Source of the DNA: Latrodectus hesperus
Taxonomy: Eukaryota; Arthropoda; Arachnida; Araneae; Theridiidae
NCBI GenBank assembly: GCA_037975125.1
Contig: CM075850.1
Location: 128,042,366-128,106,365 of the forward strand
Length of the DNA: 64,000 nt
Direction of reading: 5' to 3'
The position numbers and the translations under genes are program-made. Of the stretch, positions 1 to 8,673 are shown piece after piece. The first letter of the stretch is position 1, and the number at the start of each line of letters is the position of its first letter. The notes beneath the pieces were generated by a model. The model saw only the letters and a list, made by a program, of their open reading frames with translations. It did not search any database and was not told the origin of the DNA.

Positions 1-1208
1 TCTCATGGTAGACAAATACTAATAAAAATTGTTATTTTAAGATTCTAAGAATAGGATGGGGGCAGACTTTTCGGCGTTAATTTTTTTCAATTGCCTCGCA
101 CTTATCTTCGATGACGATCACGAGTTAAGGAAATATGTTTTTAGGTATGCGGATTGGCGATCACCTCAAAATGTTTTGGTGATTCTCTGGCCCAGTTCTG
201 TTCTAAGAACGTGAAAGAAGATCGTAACATAGGAACTCTGAATCTCTTGACCATGTTTAAATGTAGTGCATGATACTGTAGATGAGGGAAAGAAACTTCA
301 TATATGAAAAATAATTGCTTTTCCCTATAACCATTGTTTCTTTTTTGTACTATAAAACTGACTTTAATTTTTGGATAACCCTCTTTTATAATAGTTTTTT
401 TTTTTTCAAATCGAAGCCAGTTGATTGCAGATTTCCATTTGATTATTGAATGTGGAAATCAATCACGAGAAGCAGTTGGTGTACAGCTTAGAGTCTATAT
501 TCAACTGAATGTCTGGGTTTAATAAGCTATACAAACGTGATTGTAGAGCAAAATAATTCCCTGGCAAGTACACAAAATTGCATGAACAGATAATTTTTTT
601 CCCCATAATTTTTATATAAGCAGTACATAATTTATTAACCATTCAGAATATCTGCAAAATATTTTTCGAATAAAATTTATACTAATAAATTTATTTTCAT
701 GATCATGACCGTGAATTAAATAAGGAATGTAAAGAAATGAATTATATTTAGAACATTAATTAACAGGAAGCATTTTTTAAACTGGATCATTGTTCAAAAT
801 ATATATTTTACGCCTAATGAGTAAATGTGTTGTAATAAATGCCACTTTTTTCCTACTTGAGAATAAAATAGGATTTATTTCTTTAATAAATAAATCCTAT
901 TTTTTTCTCATGTAATGTAATGAAAAGATATATTGATGATACTAAAATTCAGAAATGGAGAAAGAGATTTCAGCTTCTTAAAATTGAGAAACAATTCTTT
1001 CGTTAAACAATAACAAAAACGAATTCTCAAAAATAAATGTCGAACAGTAACTACTTTATAGTACTGAATAAATAAAATCTGATACGTGTGTGTGGCTAAA
1101 ATGTTAAAAACCACACTCATCTGTCTCCAAGATCTCTATTTTGGATGGAAATAAAACAAAATCAAACAATGTTGATAATTTGTATTTATAATTTTTTGGT
1201 GTTGTAAT
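1..1208. other. AT-rich intergenic stretch, no gene seen
   Basis: Very AT-rich sequence with stop codons in all frames and no open frame that resembles a protein family. No tRNA-like box, terminal repeat or splice pattern was recognised. A short inverted repeat of AATAGGATTTATT type lies near 866-905. Confidence 0.6.
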
Positions 1209-1421
1209 CCTGTAAGTTAACAGCCGAGCTGGCAGCCGAATGGTTAGCGCTCTTGCCTTCGATTCAACAGTTCGTGGGTTCGAATCCCACCTTGGGCATG
1301 GATGTTTGTAGTGGTTCGGAATCCACTTTAAACCGTAGGTCCCGGTCTAATTAGCCCTCGTGTGCAAAAAATGACCGTTGAGCGACAAACCAAGAAACCA
1401 AGAAGAGCCTGTAAGTTAACA
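1209..1421 (+). mobile_element. SINE A, full length, with 14-bp target duplication
   Basis: tRNA-derived SINE at 1223-1407. The head carries an A-box-like segment (TGGCAGCCGAATGG) and a B box (GGTTCGAATCC), then a body containing GGTTCGGAATCCACTTT and TCTAATTAGCCCTCGTGTG, and an A/C-rich tail. It is bounded by a perfect 14-bp direct repeat CCTGTAAGTTAACA (1209-1222 and 1408-1421). This is the clearest full copy and serves as the reference for SINE A here. Not a working tRNA gene: the head does not close a proper acceptor stem and runs straight into the body. Confidence 0.9.
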
Positions 1422-1829
1422 ATGAAACATTGATGGTTTCATTTAATTACTGTAAACATTCGAATATCCGTTGAACTGAGTGGCTGTCATGGAGTATCCC
1501 CAAAAATATAAATGAAAGGAAACAAATCAGTACAAATATAAACAATTTTTAAATATAAATAATTATAAATATAAAAAATTTAACATAAACGCACATTAAT
1601 TGTTTAAGGAATAATAAAATTATTCAGTTTACAAATAAATAGATTTACCTTTTCAAAAAATCAGTACCTAATATCGTAAAAAAATTTTGTTTGCTCTGCC
1701 CACTTTTTCTTTATTAGGAGGAATTCAGATTCTAACAAAAATGATAATTGGATTAACAATAAAGTTGATAATCTCTGGTAGATAATCGGGAGTTTATTGT
1801 AACTATCACAAGTACTTGGTCAAGTTAAA

Positions 1830-1990
1830 CTTTGAATGCGTTCTCTGGCATTCAGTTTAATAACACGTGGGATTTATTTCCTCTCTCAGGCGTAAATACT
1901 TATATTGGCTCGGAATTCACTTTAAACTGTTATTCCCCGTTAATGTATTCCTCGAGTACAAATAATGACAACCAAGAGCAGAAAAAAATT
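1830..1990 (+). mobile_element. SINE A, decayed copy
   Basis: The body can still be aligned to SINE A: GGCTCGGAATTCACTTTAAA at about 1908-1927 and a diverged CCTCGAGTACAAATAATGAC near the tail. The head is badly eroded. An open frame that crosses it (1832-2080) is incidental. Confidence 0.55.
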
Positions 1991-2189
1991 CCGAATAAAT
2001 CTTTTAGATGGGAAATAGTGGTGAAATATTCAAAATCTCGAAGGAAATCGTTCAGGCATAACTTCAATCCACCAATTTGAAGTTCTACCTCTTTTAAACG
2101 ATTTCCTTCGATTGCGACATGATTGCCTAATTTAAAGCTAAAGAAAAGACGTTGTCGTTGTTGGCTTATCCTCTTTAAAGATCTGACAT

Positions 2190-2400
2190 TTGTCAGATCA
2201 ACTCCATTAAATTGTTGACAGTTAGAAAGTCAATGACTATAAAGGGATTTGAGGATAAATCCTCCCGGGAAAGTCCGACGCAATCCAGAATCTGATTCGG
2301 TGAGGTTGGATGTTCACAGCATTTTTTACAAGTGGGATACATTTTTGTACCACGTTCAAACGATAAACATTTTAGATGTCCACTTGAGAATCTGGCCAAG
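2190..2400 (-). pseudogene. LINE C-terminal tail fragment
   Basis: The minus strand encodes the end of a non-LTR retrotransposon ORF2. It has a CxxC pair (YPTCKKCC), then an 'ILDCVGLSREDL' segment and a 'VIDFLTVNNLMELI' end. The same arrangement is seen in the LINE tails at 14682-15089, 34850-35050 and 62418-62640. Only about 68 residues remain, so it is a 5'-truncated relic. The family is inferred from internal comparison, not from a search. Confidence 0.6.
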
Positions 2401-2589
2401 GCAGTCTGAGATATTCGGTCACATTTTGTATCCAGAAGAGTACCAGGAGATGTTCCAGAGTACCACTGTTGACAAGAAAAGTCGTAAAACAGTAAAGAAA
2501 AAATGGCAACATTTAATTAAAATAAAGTAAATGGTCTAGATTAGAAAATTTTCTCGTCGGATCCATAAAACCATACACTTGTAGAAGAG

Positions 2590-3112
2590 AGATGGCGGAA
2601 CCCTTCCCATTGCCGTATACATGGCAATGAACAAGCGGACAAGTTGGCCAGAGAGACGTCGACACTGCATCCACCTTGTCGCCAGATTCCTCTTCGAAAT
2701 GCCAAGCAATTTTTCCAGACCAAACATCAAAAAGACAGGTTTGGCTGATGGTAAATCTTGGGTATGCATACTCGACTGTCAGAGATATCCTCAACTTTCT
2801 TTCCTCTCTAGGATGGAAGGAATTTGCGTGTTTTTTTAATTATCACCGGATATGATAATCTGCAAGCCCACCTGTTCCAAACTGACCTTTCTGACTCTCC
2901 TAACAGCCCTCTTTGTGATACTATACAAATGACCGAGAAACGTCTTTTCAGTTGCCCTTTGCTTCTTCTTTTTGGCTTTCAAAATGGCTTTTGGAGTCCT
3001 CCCTCCTTCAAGTTGTACTTTTGAATTACACTGAACTCCTTACGTTTGAGAAGACGTAACCGGACGTATTTTTTTTAAAGTATGTTGTTGTTGTTGTTTA
3101 AAATATGTTGTT
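2590..3112 (+). pseudogene. LINE RNase H end and 3' tail, frameshifted
   Basis: The + strand at about 2620-2660 encodes HGNEQADKLARET, a good match to the last conserved block of the LINE RNase H domain. A frameshift leads to 'LQAHLFQTDLSDSPNSPLC' near 2865-2915 and FSCPLLLL near 2950, the post-RNase H zinc-finger-like tail typical of Jockey/R1/I-type elements. It ends in a (TTG)n run at about 3083-3100, plausibly the 3' tail. Several frame changes show it is dead. Confidence 0.65.
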
Positions 3113-3540
3113 TTTGATCCTCCCTTTTCTCTACACTCCCACTTGTAATATTGTTTTAAAAAATAATGATATTTATATAATTTTTTCACATTTTGAAGGC
3201 GTTGCTTTTACTTGATCAACGAAGGTGTTTCCGCCTTTCTCAATGTGTTGCCCATCGAAAAAGAAAAGTGCCCCTAATTCTATATTTAATAATTCGTGAC
3301 TACAGGAAATTTTCAAACATTTCACACCCCATTCAATCCATTTTTTTACATGCGCCCTCAACTGCCGATCAAGCAATCTTTTTGAACAAAAGTGAGGAAA
3401 TAGTAAAAGTATCGTCATGTATTCCTAATTTTTTCCTGAAGGCAAATTTTCCTTCCATCATTTCTGAAGGAGAATTTTTCAAACATTAAATTCCTCAATC
3501 CTTTTATTTCTTGGAGCCGATCAAACAAATACAATTACTG

Positions 3541-3690
3541 GTTTGTTTGTCATTCAATGGTCATTTTTTGCTCACGAGAGATAATTAGACCAGGACCTAT
3601 GGTATAAACATCCAAGCACTAGATAGAATTCAAACTCATAAACTGTTGAACCGAAGACAAAAACGCTAACCATTCAGCTACCAGCTGGGT
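3541..3690 (-). mobile_element. SINE A, old copy on minus strand
   Basis: The reverse complement shows the SINE A body and tail: CAACGGTCATTTTTTGC-like sequence at 3555-3575 and a head reading CTGGTAGCTGAATGGTTAGC at the right end. The B box is degraded to AATTCAAACTC. It is part of the duplicated block, so its twin is at 5963-6118. Confidence 0.65.
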
Positions 3691-3780
3691 CATTTATAGT
3701 CCAAACAAGCTCATCTTTAAACCGAAGAATACATTTATTTAAGTTCTTTTTTGACTAAAAAATAGCCCAAATTCAGACAT

Positions 3781-4058
3781 GTTGTTGTTGTCGTGTACCA
3801 GCCAGCCTGGCAATATGGGATGCGCTGCTTCACTTATCCAACTGAACCCTATTTTGGTGTGGAGTTCGACTTCCTCAGTACAAACATGCCATAGGTACTT
3901 GTTTATAGGGTAGGAAACCATTCACACCTCATCCATACAAAGAAAGGATAGATAAAGAGAGAAAGTACATCCAGTGGGTTCGAATCCCGAACCGGGATTC
4001 GAACCCAGGACCTCCTTATCCGCAGTCAGGCACGCTGACCACTAAACACGTTGGGCGG
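3781..4058 (-). mobile_element. SINE B-like element on minus strand
   Basis: On the minus strand a tRNA-like head (GTTTAGTGGTCAGCGTG, then GGGTTCGAATCCCGGTTCGG) leads into a body with short CTTTCTCTC-rich stretches, a TATAAACAAGTACC motif and a TTGTTGTTG end. It resembles SINE B (for example 15825-16132) but has a different distal body, so it is probably a sister family. A doubled B-box segment (TTCGAATCCCGAACCGGGATTCGAA) near 3978-4002 is a small inverted repeat. Confidence 0.55.
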
Positions 4059-4059
4059 C

Positions 4060-5032
4060 CAAAATATAGTTATGGAGTCCATATTTCAAAAATAATTTTT
4101 TCAAAAACAGTTTATCAAAATAGAATGAGTTTGAGCGACCCCAGGATTGACGTACTGAAACTTAACAACAGTTTCGTGTGCGTGTTTGATTGTATTGAAA
4201 CTTAATTTTGTTCTTAGAATTTTGATCCTAAAATTTAGTTCCTAAAATTGTTTTCTAAATTTTGTTCCTAATTGAAATATATTATGTTTTGTTTCTTCTG
4301 AAAATAATAAACAAAATGTTTTATAATTTTTAAGCATATTAGCTTAATGCTTCTCTATCTATGTGAGTGTGTGGAATTACTTTTCTAAAGATTTAAATAC
4401 TTTTTTTGTTTTTTTTTTTACGTCTGGAAAATTCTTCGTTAAACTGTAAATTAGACTGTACAAAAAGAAATGTTAACTAAATTAATTTTATCTGTTTTTC
4501 ATTAGTCAAGGTGAATGTCAAATGTCATCATAGAAAAAAGCCCATCATAAGAGATCATGTCCGGTCACTTTAGTTAAGTGGTCTGAAAAGATAATTATCT
4601 GTCACATCCTTTTGAATATATCAAAGGACTGCATAAAAGAGTAGACGTATATGTTAGATAAAAAAGTTTGAAGTTTTTAACTTTGATTAACACAAACTTT
4701 ATATCCACCAGTCTAAAAGACTGCAGTCAAGATTCACAGAGATTCCCAAATTGCAGGAGTTCTGATGAATTATACCATATTTTCCAAGAGGCTTTGATAA
4801 TTAAATGTTGAATGAATTTTATGACAATTATTTTTAAACCCATTTACTTGTAATTAAGTTAACTTGATATTTTTTAATGATGAAATAAATATTTATAAAA
4901 ATTAAAATGAACGTTTTGATTTAAATTAGGCACATAAAACTAATTGTTTATTAAAAACAAAAATTGGAGTCCACAGCAAAAATAGAAATTATTTCATTTG
5001 AGTGTATTCAAAATTCTTTCAATATTTTAAAT
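4060..5032. other. AT-rich stretch, nothing recognised
   Basis: No open frame over 60 codons, no tRNA-like head and no terminal repeats were found. The base composition matches the surrounding intergenic DNA. Confidence 0.5.
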
Positions 5033-5218
5033 TTATTATTTATTTATTACATTACACATATTCAGACTTGTATGCTTGATTCTTGAGATCCGCATGTAAG
5101 TCTTCGTCGATAATAGGACAAATAGCACAATGACAGATGTACAACCACAGAAGATAACGAAAAAATTACCCAGGGCCACGGTGGGAATCGAACCGACACT
5201 CCTACGCTCTCAAGCGAA
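5033..5218 (-). mobile_element. SINE D, minus strand, head truncated
   Basis: Reverse complement of the SINE at 33574-33802: it shares CAGGGCCACGGTGGGAATCG (B box region), CGTCGATAATAGGACAAATA and an AATAAATAAAT tail. The first part of the tRNA-like head is missing at the right end, near 5215. Confidence 0.7.
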
Positions 5219-5962
5219 ATATTTTAAAAAGAAATTTTTATTTCGTTTGTTTACTAAATTTTTTTGGGGGTTGAGTTGAGAATGGCTGTATGGAATGGAA
5301 TGATATATTCAGGCTTCTCGTTTCTGGTTAATTCAAAAGATGAGTTATGTTTCATTTTGAAATTTCGCTTCGAATTATTTCAGACCGTCATTAATGCTGA
5401 TTTAAGAGTAAAGTTGCTTATGCCACAATGCTCATCGATTTGGAATCATGCACGCGTCAGTTGCGTGAGTGTGGTTTTCTTCTTTGCAAACTTATCATCT
5501 GCGCGTGACCGATGGAGAAGAAATTATGAGAACCATAAGATCCCCCCTTTTCTCTACACTCCCACTTGTGATAGTGTTTTAAAAAATAATGATATTTATA
5601 TAATTTTTACACATTTTGAAGGTGTTGCTATTAAATGATCAACGAAGGTGTTTCCGCCTTTCTCAATGCCTCGCCAATCGAAAAAGAAAAGTGGCCCTAA
5701 TTCTATATTTAATAATTCGTGACTAAAAGGAATTTTCAAACATTTCACACCCCATTCAATTCATTTTCTCACGTGCACCCTCAACTGCCGATCAAGCAAT
5801 CTTTTTGAACAAAGGCGAGGAAATAGCATAAGTATCGTCATGTATTCCTAATTTTTTCCTGAAGGCAAATTTTCCTTCCATCATTTCTGAAGGAGAATTT
5901 TCCAAGCATTAAATTCCTCAATTCTTTTATTTCTTGGAGCCGATCAAACGAATACAATTACT

Positions 5963-6118
5963 GGGTTTGTTTGTCATTCAACGGTCATTTTTTGCTCACG
6001 AGAGATAATTAGACTAGGACCTTTGGTATAAACATCCAAGCATCTAGATAGAATTCGAACTCATAAACTGTTGAACCGAAGACAAAAACGCTTACCATTC
6101 AGCTACCAGCCGGGTCAT
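5963..6118 (-). mobile_element. SINE A, old copy on minus strand (twin)
   Basis: Counterpart of 3541-3690 inside duplicate copy 2. The same SINE A body is visible in reverse complement, with the head CGGCTGGTAGCTGAATGG at its right end. Confidence 0.65.
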
Positions 6119-6207
6119 TTATAGTCCAAACAAGCTCATCTTTAAACAGAAGAATACATTTATTTAAGTTCTTTTTTGACTAAAAAATAGTCCAAATTCA
6201 GACATGT

Positions 6208-6476
6208 TGTTGTTGTCGTGTGCCAGCCAGGCTGGCAATATGGGGTGCGCGGCTTCACTTTTCTAATTGAACCCTATTTAGGTGTGGAGTCCGACTTCCT
6301 CAGAACACACATGCCATAGGGACCCGTTTTTAGGGTAGGAAACCATTCACTCCACATTCAAACAGTGAAGACAGGATAAATAGAGAGAGAGAGAGTACAT
6401 CCATGCCCGAACCGGGATTCGAACCAGGACTTTCCTATCCGCAGTCAGACACGCTGACCACTAGACAAGTTGGGCG
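6208..6476 (-). mobile_element. SINE B-like element on minus strand (twin)
   Basis: Counterpart of 3781-4058. The B box region reads CGAACCGGGATTCGAACC on the + strand at about 6408-6425. A GAGAGAGAGAGAG run precedes it. Confidence 0.55.
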
Positions 6477-6699
6477 GCAAATTCAGACATAGTAAGATCA
6501 TAAGACTTGGAAAGGTGTTTTATCGCTTTGATGGGGTTTAGTTAAAAAACTAAACTATCAATCTTGATGAATGAGCAGCCTTCATCGTCTTAGTCTTCTA
6601 ACATCCACTTCTTCAAAAGTTTGTGGAGGACATTTAGTAATATATCATTTGACTGTAACTGTCTTTTTTATTATTAGCTTGATGGCTTTGACCAGTCCT

Positions 6700-6927
6700 G
6701 TGCGCTTCTGAAGAAAACAGCATATATTACCGCATAGGCCAAGGCTTATAGTGCTCATATCGGTTTTCATTGACCAAGAGCCCTGGGGTGTGTTGCATAT
6801 GACTCGGTTAAGTCGTCAGCCTAACTCGAAACCTTAATGCTTAGTTCCCAAAAATCTTGGTACTCAGTTCATCGACCCACTGAAGGGATAAAAGATTGAG
6901 TCGACTTTGCCCGACCTAAATCCACAT
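6700..6927 (-). mobile_element. SINE G, minus strand, head missing
   Basis: Aligns in reverse complement with 59290-59570: it shares CATCGACCCACTGAAGGGAT (compare ATCCCTTCAGTGGGTCGAT), GACTTTGCCCGACC, and TAGGCCAAGGCTTATAGTGC against the gcaggccttggcc region. The tRNA-like head is absent at the right end, so it is 5'-truncated. Confidence 0.6.
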
Positions 6928-7195
6928 ATAAAGGAAATAATCTTCCGCATTACTTATTTAATTTACTTCAAGTGCTGAGTTATGGTTTCTGACAATTTTC
7001 AGGTTTTAATATAACTACTGAGAAAGGTATATATGTTTCTAAAACACAATTTTTTAAGTTCTCTAAATCAATTTCTTTATTATGATAAAAATTTTGTTTC
7101 AAGAAAATTTAGTACCTCATATATTTGAACGGAAGCATTGATTGTTAATTTCATTAAATTTAAATTTATATTCGTGAGTATAATTCTCGATTACC

Positions 7196-7700
7196 AGGAT
7201 TTCTACTCTTCAGCTTTACAAGGGGTGGAAATGATGGCACCTTATATAGTGAGTGGGGGGGAGGGGAGGGGCCCAGTGGATATGGCGTCGTAGACGGTAA
7301 AGCCCAACTTAGAATAGGACCGGGGTAAAAACTTATTTATTCAGGCCTTTTTGCTTCATAACAACAAACTTTCTATTCGAGTGACACTGTAAAATAAACT
7401 TTCCTTTCTATTTGGGGGACCCTTCAATAGGGGGCAGGTGGACAACTGCCCCATATGCCCCGGCCTTAATCAGGTTCCAAAAGTAGGTCTTTATAATTCA
7501 GCAGCAGCAAAATTTGACCAGAAGGACAAGAAGATTTGGCGTGCCACTACCAAAGGTATCGTTTCACATGGAGGACATTGCAACCACAACCTATTTAACG
7601 TGTCCCAACTCCCCATTGGTGAACACACGAAGGATCTTCATAGGACGGGGGATTCGAAGTCACTACCTTTCGATATCGAGAACGAATTCCTTAAACGCTA
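7196..7700 (+). repeat. Repeat family E copy, 'GGGGGG' type
   Basis: Contains the landmarks AGGATTTCTACTCTTCAGC, a G-run after ACCTTATATAGTGAG, AAAGTAGGTCT, CATGGAGGACATTG and a GATTCGAAGTCACTACC segment. The same order of landmarks recurs at 17508-17800 (+) and 46195-46475 (-), and partly at 57130-57295. The TTCGAA...ACTATCTT-like end may be a decayed tRNA B box. An open frame at 7438-7755 crosses it, but no protein similarity was recognised. Confidence 0.5.
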
Positions 7701-8168
7701 TCACAGTCCTTATACTGAAGTTTTTGTTCTTTTGGTTTTCGATTTAACTCATTAACTTTTTATTTGTATTTATTTAAAAAATTGTTACAAAAAAGAATTT
7801 TTGGCTTAAGTATATAAAATAACGGAAGAATATTTTTCTTGACTTTGTGAGTTGGTTATGTTATTGAGATAAGTTATGTTATTGAGAATGTTATTGAGAT
7901 AAGTTCCAACAAAACATAGCCAACTATTTGGTAATATTGTATCGTAGTCAAGCGACAAAGTCTTAATGACTTGAGGTGGCAATTCTTTTCCATAGCACAG
8001 CACTAGAAGGACTTTCTACTTTATTGAACTTTAATATTGTTACAAATTTATAAATAATGATTATATTTGTCTTAAAATATCTCAGACAGATCAGAAATTC
8101 TCACATTTTGGGCAGAAATTGCGGTATTTAGACGCGTTGTAGTTTAAAAGCGGATTTCCTAATAATTT

Positions 8169-8242
8169 GGCGACTTGGCGACAGTTGGCGAGATTCTTGG
8201 CGACTTGGCGACGGTTGGCGAGATTCTTGGCGACTTGGCGAG
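8169..8242 (+). repeat. 30-bp tandem repeat inside the LTR
   Basis: The unit AGATTCTTGGCGACTTGGCG plus a short CA/CGGTTGGCG remainder is repeated about 2.5 times at a 30-bp period, upstream of the TATA box. The same array is in the 3' LTR at 13829-13902. Its position upstream of the promoter would suit an enhancer, but that is inference. Confidence 0.85.
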
Positions 8243-8357
8243 AAATCGATACTTCTGGAAACATCCATCACCTAAGCTCTAGGACCAATATTTTCCGAGA
8301 TAGCCTAGAAGCTTCCAGAACCTTGGCGAAATTGGTAGATTTCTCCGCCAAGTCAGG

Positions 8358-8365
8358 TATAAATA
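8358..8365 (+). promoter_or_regulatory. TATA box in 5' LTR
   Basis: TATAAATA about 285 bp before the LTR end, the only good TATA box in the LTR. It would place transcription start near 8390, defining R from there to the AATAAA region at 8569. Confidence 0.6.
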
Positions 8366-8568
8366 CCGCAGCCCGACATGGAAGAGTAGTCAGTTTTGTG
8401 AAGACAGTCAGTGAGTGAAGACGATTAGTTGTGACTGCTAGTTGTTCTCTGTCTGAGGTATTTGAGACCTGTGATTGGAAGCTGTTTCTTATTATATCTG
8501 ACGAATTGTAGCTGTATAATTGTGACTGTTACAGCGGGAATTTCGTTTATTTAGTGAAGTTCTTTACG

Positions 8569-8574
8569 AATAAA
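8569..8574 (+). promoter_or_regulatory. Polyadenylation signal in LTR
   Basis: AATAAA followed by AGTCTTGTGTTC. The functional copy would be the one in the 3' LTR at 14227-14232. Confidence 0.55.
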
Positions 8575-8646
8575 AGTCTTGTGTTCATTAAGTGGTTGCT
8601 TTATTCAACTCTCAATCGACACGAACCCGTGAAGCTCGGTACAACT

Positions 8647-8664
8647 GGTGTCAGAATCGGGGTT
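8647..8664 (+). promoter_or_regulatory. Primer-binding site
   Basis: TGGTGTCAGAATCGGGG starts three bases after the LTR. TGG complements a tRNA CCA end. The sequence resembles primer sites attributed to tRNA-Leu in arthropod Ty3 elements, but the tRNA identity is from memory and unverified. Confidence 0.7.
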
Positions 8665-8673
8665 GAAGAGTTG

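Larger units (their letters stand above)
3116..4059. repeat. Duplicated block, copy 1
   Basis: This block of about 940 bp recurs at 5539-6477 in the same orientation with high identity by eye. It starts at GATCC followed by CCCTTTTCTCTACACTCCCA and ends at the tRNA-like head GTTGGGCGGC. The last 500 bp contain two old minus-strand SINE copies (3541-3690, SINE A; 3781-4058, a SINE B-like variant), so the unit is a composite. The first 420 bp are of unknown nature. A weaker similarity lies around 41100-41290. Confidence 0.8.
5539..6477. repeat. Duplicated block, copy 2
   Basis: Second copy of the block at 3116-4059, same orientation, with scattered substitutions and small indels. It contains the same pair of minus-strand SINEs (5963-6118 and 6208-6476), so the duplication happened after both SINEs had inserted. 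The upstream flanks (before 3116 and 5539) do not match. Confidence 0.8.
8038..8643 (+). repeat. 5' LTR of the Ty3-type element
   Basis: Starts TGTTACAAATTTATAAATAA and ends GCTCGGTACA. It contains a 30-bp tandem repeat, a TATAAATA box at 8358-8365 and an AATAAA signal at 8569-8574. The same sequence recurs at 13698-14301. Confidence 0.95.

Noticed and set aside
1223..1300. tRNA genes at each A/B box pair (about 25 places)
   Set aside because: The heads do not close a good acceptor stem, are followed by SINE bodies and tails, and have target-site duplications. They are SINEs, not tRNA genes.
5264..5638. 124-codon open frame
   Set aside because: It runs into the duplicated block and does not resemble any protein; composition is like the flanking DNA.
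8167..8418. Open frame MATWRQLARF in the LTR (also at 13827)
   Set aside because: Produced by the 30-bp tandem repeat within the LTR upstream of the promoter.
8554..8673. Extension of gag upstream to a GTG in the LTR
   Set aside because: The extra 40 codons lie in the LTR and primer-binding site and would start at GTG. The ATG at 8674 is the first credible start.
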